Origin: UBA7488 sp964414185
Lineage (GTDB): Bacteria; Pseudomonadota; Alphaproteobacteria; CAAHEQ01; UBA3637
Direction of reading: 5' to 3'
Assembly (NCBI GenBank): GCA_964414185.1
Contig: CAYPVK010000016.1
Location: 1-16,300 of the forward strand
Length of the DNA stretch: 16,300 nucleotides
Of the stretch, positions 15,090 to 16,300 are shown piece by piece. The notes under the pieces are model-generated. The model did no database searches. It was not told the DNA's origin and saw only the letters and a program-made list of their open reading frames with translations. Numbering within the stretch: position 1 is the first letter of the stretch; each line of letters starts with the position of its first letter. The translations under genes and the position numbers were made by a program.

Positions 15090-15164
15090 TGGCTGGGCTG
15101 GCTGGATTCGAACCAACGAATGCCGGTATCAAAAACCGGTGCCTTACCACTTGGCGACAGCCCA
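15090..15164 (-). tRNA. tRNA-Gln (anticodon TTG)
   Basis: 75 bases including encoded CCA (15090-15092). The acceptor arms TGGGCTG and CAGCCCA pair. The anticodon stem CCGGT/ACCGG closes a 7-base loop TTTTGAT with anticodon TTG. The T arm carries GGTTCGAATCC. The 3' end points left, toward the AT-rich island. Confidence 0.95.
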
Positions 15165-15171
15165 ATATGTT

Positions 15172-15200
15172 GTTTTTGAAGTGTGGCTTTCTTCAAAAAC
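15172..15200 (-). other. Hairpin in the spacer between the two tRNAs
   Basis: A perfect 10-bp stem (15172-15181 with 15191-15200) with a 9-base loop lies just upstream of tRNA-Gln. There is no T run on the minus strand, so a processing signal is more likely than a terminator. Confidence 0.35.
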
Positions 15201-15281
15201 TTCCTGCGCGACGCAACTTTATGCCATCTCTGAGCGAACTCATCTTTCGTTCTCTCCTTACCAAGGTTCCGCCATTGAAAA

Positions 15282-15358
15282 TGGCGCACTTGGCGAGATT
15301 CGAACTCACGACCTTTGCCTTCGGAGGGCAACACTCTATCCAGCTGAGCTACAAGTGC
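15282..15358 (-). tRNA. tRNA-Arg (anticodon CCG)
   Basis: 77 bases including encoded CCA (15282-15284). Acceptor arms GCACTTG and CAAGTGC pair. The anticodon stem TTGCC/GGCAA closes loop CTCCGAA with anticodon CCG. D arm AGCTCAGCTGGATAGAG and T arm GTTCGAATC are standard. It lies upstream of tRNA-Gln in the same transcript. Confidence 0.95.
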
Positions 15359-15384
15359 AAGTGCCTCGCATAAAAAGTAGTCAA

Positions 15385-15413
15385 TTTATACCCCATTTAA
15401 AAAAAAATTGCAA
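15385..15413 (-). promoter_or_regulatory. Promoter of the tRNA pair
   Basis: Minus-strand TTGCAA (15408-15413) and TATAAA (15385-15390) are separated by 17 bases, and the -10 box ends 26 bases before the tRNA-Arg 5' end. Spacing and distance are ideal. Confidence 0.7.
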
Positions 15414-15503
15414 GTTTTTTTTCATGGATTTTTTTGGACAAAAAACAATTTAGCGGCATACAATTTGCAAAATATTGATTTAAAAAGGATATTTTTGCTT
15501 TTC

Positions 15504-15532
15504 TTGTGAACTTTCGACATCCGTGTTATAAT
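15504..15532 (+). promoter_or_regulatory. Promoter of the ribbon-helix-helix gene
   Basis: TTGTGA (15504-15509) and TATAAT (15527-15532) are separated by 17 bases, and TGT directly before the -10 box makes it an extended -10. It lies 26 bases before the GTG start. Confidence 0.7.
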
Positions 15533-15558
15533 CAAATACGTAACCAAAGGAGTCATAA

Positions 15559-15756
15559 GTGCCTATTTTGACATTAAAAGTTTCGAAAGAATTATTTGCA
15601 AATCTGGAGGAATTTGCCGCTTTAAAAGGCGAACGTACGGACGAATTTGCCTTAAAAGCCCTGCAGGATTCTTTGAATATGTGGGAAGATTTCAGCGAAA
15701 CGGGAGCGGATGACGAAAATGCCGCTTTTGAAGACACCCCGCGTTTTCAATCTTAA
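15559..15756 (+). CDS. Ribbon-helix-helix protein, antitoxin-like, without a toxin
   Basis: 65 residues with a GTG start, fixed by AAAGGAG six bases upstream. Residues 2-8 (PILTLKV) suit the DNA-contacting beta strand. Residues 9-24 (SKELFANLEEFAALKG) and 26-45 (RTDEFALKALQDSL) suit the two helices of a ribbon-helix-helix fold, as in CopG/RelB-like antitoxins and small repressors. The tail from 46 is acidic, as in the toxin-binding part of many antitoxins. No toxin gene follows: the stop codon overlaps that of a convergent glycosyltransferase. An orphan antitoxin or a stand-alone repressor are both possible. Confidence 0.65.
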   Translation: MPILTLKVSKELFANLEEFAALKGERTDEFALKALQDSLNMWEDFSETGADDENAAFEDTPRFQS

Positions 15757-16300
15757 AATTTGACATCGGGACATCTCAGTTCGATCAGCTGTTCGAACTT
15801 TTGTTGATTCAGCAGTTTTTTTTCTTTGTTTGCCGCCGCCATTTTAACAAATTTTTCGCAATTCGGCGTTTCCGAATAAGCATCTTTTCCGATCAGCCGT
15901 TCCATCATTTCCCGATGAAATGAAATCGTCCCGTAATATTGCCGCGCATAGTATTCTTTCGGATTTTGAAAATGCATACGGTATTGCAACAATACTTTCG
16001 GGATATTTGAAATAATGCCGCCCGCATCGAAAATATCCTGCCAAAAAGCGCGGTCTTCAATATATTTATAATTATCGCGATAGCGGATATGGTTTTGTTC
16101 AATAAAATCCCGCCGGATAAAGGCGGCCGGATGAGAAATGGGAACCGTATTCAAATAAGAAGAAATTTCAATCTTTTCGGGATCTGTTTCCTTTTGGAAC
16201 GGGTACGGCGACATTGAACCGATCGGGGACACCCATGAAGAAATGACCGTAATATTTGGATTATTTTCCATGAAATCGACTTGGTAAGCCAACCTGTCGG
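15753..16300 (-). CDS. Glycosyltransferase, family 2-like, C-terminal part (runs off the window)
   Basis: The minus-strand frame is open to the window edge, so the true start lies beyond 16300. The visible 182 residues begin DRLAYQVDFMENNP, which matches the segment after the metal-binding DxD region in GT-A family 2 enzymes (R-x-x-x-Q-x-x-F-x-x-NP). HPAAFIRRDFI and EDRAFWQDI match the acceptor-side region holding the catalytic-base motif ([ED]D). Such enzymes add sugars to surface polysaccharide or glycans at the inner membrane face. The end is Lys- and Gln-rich with no membrane helix. The stop overlaps that of the ribbon-helix-helix gene by 4 bases (TTAA), leaving no room for a terminator. 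Confidence 0.8.
   Translation of the reverse strand, partial: DRLAYQVDFMENNPNITVISSWVSPIGSMSPYPFQKETDPEKIEISSYLNTVPISHPAAFIRRDFIEQNHIRYRDNYKYIEDRAFWQDIFDAGGIISNIPKVLLQYRMHFQNPKEYYARQYYGTISFHREMMERLIGKDAYSETPNCEKFVKMAAANKEKKLLNQQKFEQLIELRCPDVKF

Noticed and set aside
15079..15453. Overlapping frames of 82-124 residues on both strands across the tRNA genes
   Set aside because: They are translations of tRNA-Gln and tRNA-Arg. Their protein-like phrases are well-known artefacts of conserved tRNA arms.
1..16300. CRISPR array, complete insertion sequence or integrase gene
   Set aside because: No regularly spaced repeats, no transposase catalytic core and no tyrosine or serine recombinase motif were found on either strand.

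Overview
The window looks like a chromosomal segment of a Gram-negative bacterium. It encodes an RND efflux adaptor and pump, Sec-type signal peptides, and tRNA genes with CCA encoded in the DNA. The tRNA-Arg(CCG) body and the InsA-like and ankyrin-repeat genes would suit an uncultured, host-associated alphaproteobacterium. That placement is an inference; the Gram-negative call is much safer.

Layout. (1) 1-2900: the terminator of an off-window gene, a minus-strand ankyrin-repeat gene with a near-consensus promoter, a divergent SulP anion transporter with a STAS domain, and a small minus-strand coiled-coil protein; the last two converge on a terminator. (2) 3000-3523: a stand-alone zinc-ribbon plus HTH protein resembling IS1 InsA, with no transposase partner. 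(3) 3787-8162: an RND efflux adaptor and its inner-membrane pump, with no outer-membrane channel gene. (4) 8537-11833: four co-directional genes, probably one transcription unit. The first encodes an exported protein with two carboxymuconolactone-decarboxylase-like domains and a cupin, carrying an internal ribosome site and a second signal peptide. The next three encode an exported flavodoxin, a cytosolic flavoprotein with an iron-sulfur-type cysteine cluster, and a membrane-anchored flavodoxin. Together they suggest flavin and redox chemistry on both sides of the inner membrane. (5) about 12090-14900: an AT-rich accessory island with a broken gene remnant, a leader with a terminator placed just before a ribosome site, a repeat-rich MORN-like protein and a second ankyrin-repeat protein. 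(6) 14910-15360: a palindrome-rich stretch containing a copy of the tRNA-Gln 3' end, then tRNA-Gln(TTG) and tRNA-Arg(CCG) on the minus strand with a clear promoter and terminator. (7) 15500-16300: a ribbon-helix-helix antitoxin-like gene with a GTG start, overlapping tail-to-tail with a glycosyltransferase that runs off the window.

Most interesting are the extracytoplasmic CMD/cupin/flavodoxin cluster, the internal signal peptide in the fusion protein, and the AT-rich island next to a tRNA gene with a tRNA-like partial repeat. No CRISPR array, complete insertion sequence or integrase gene was seen.
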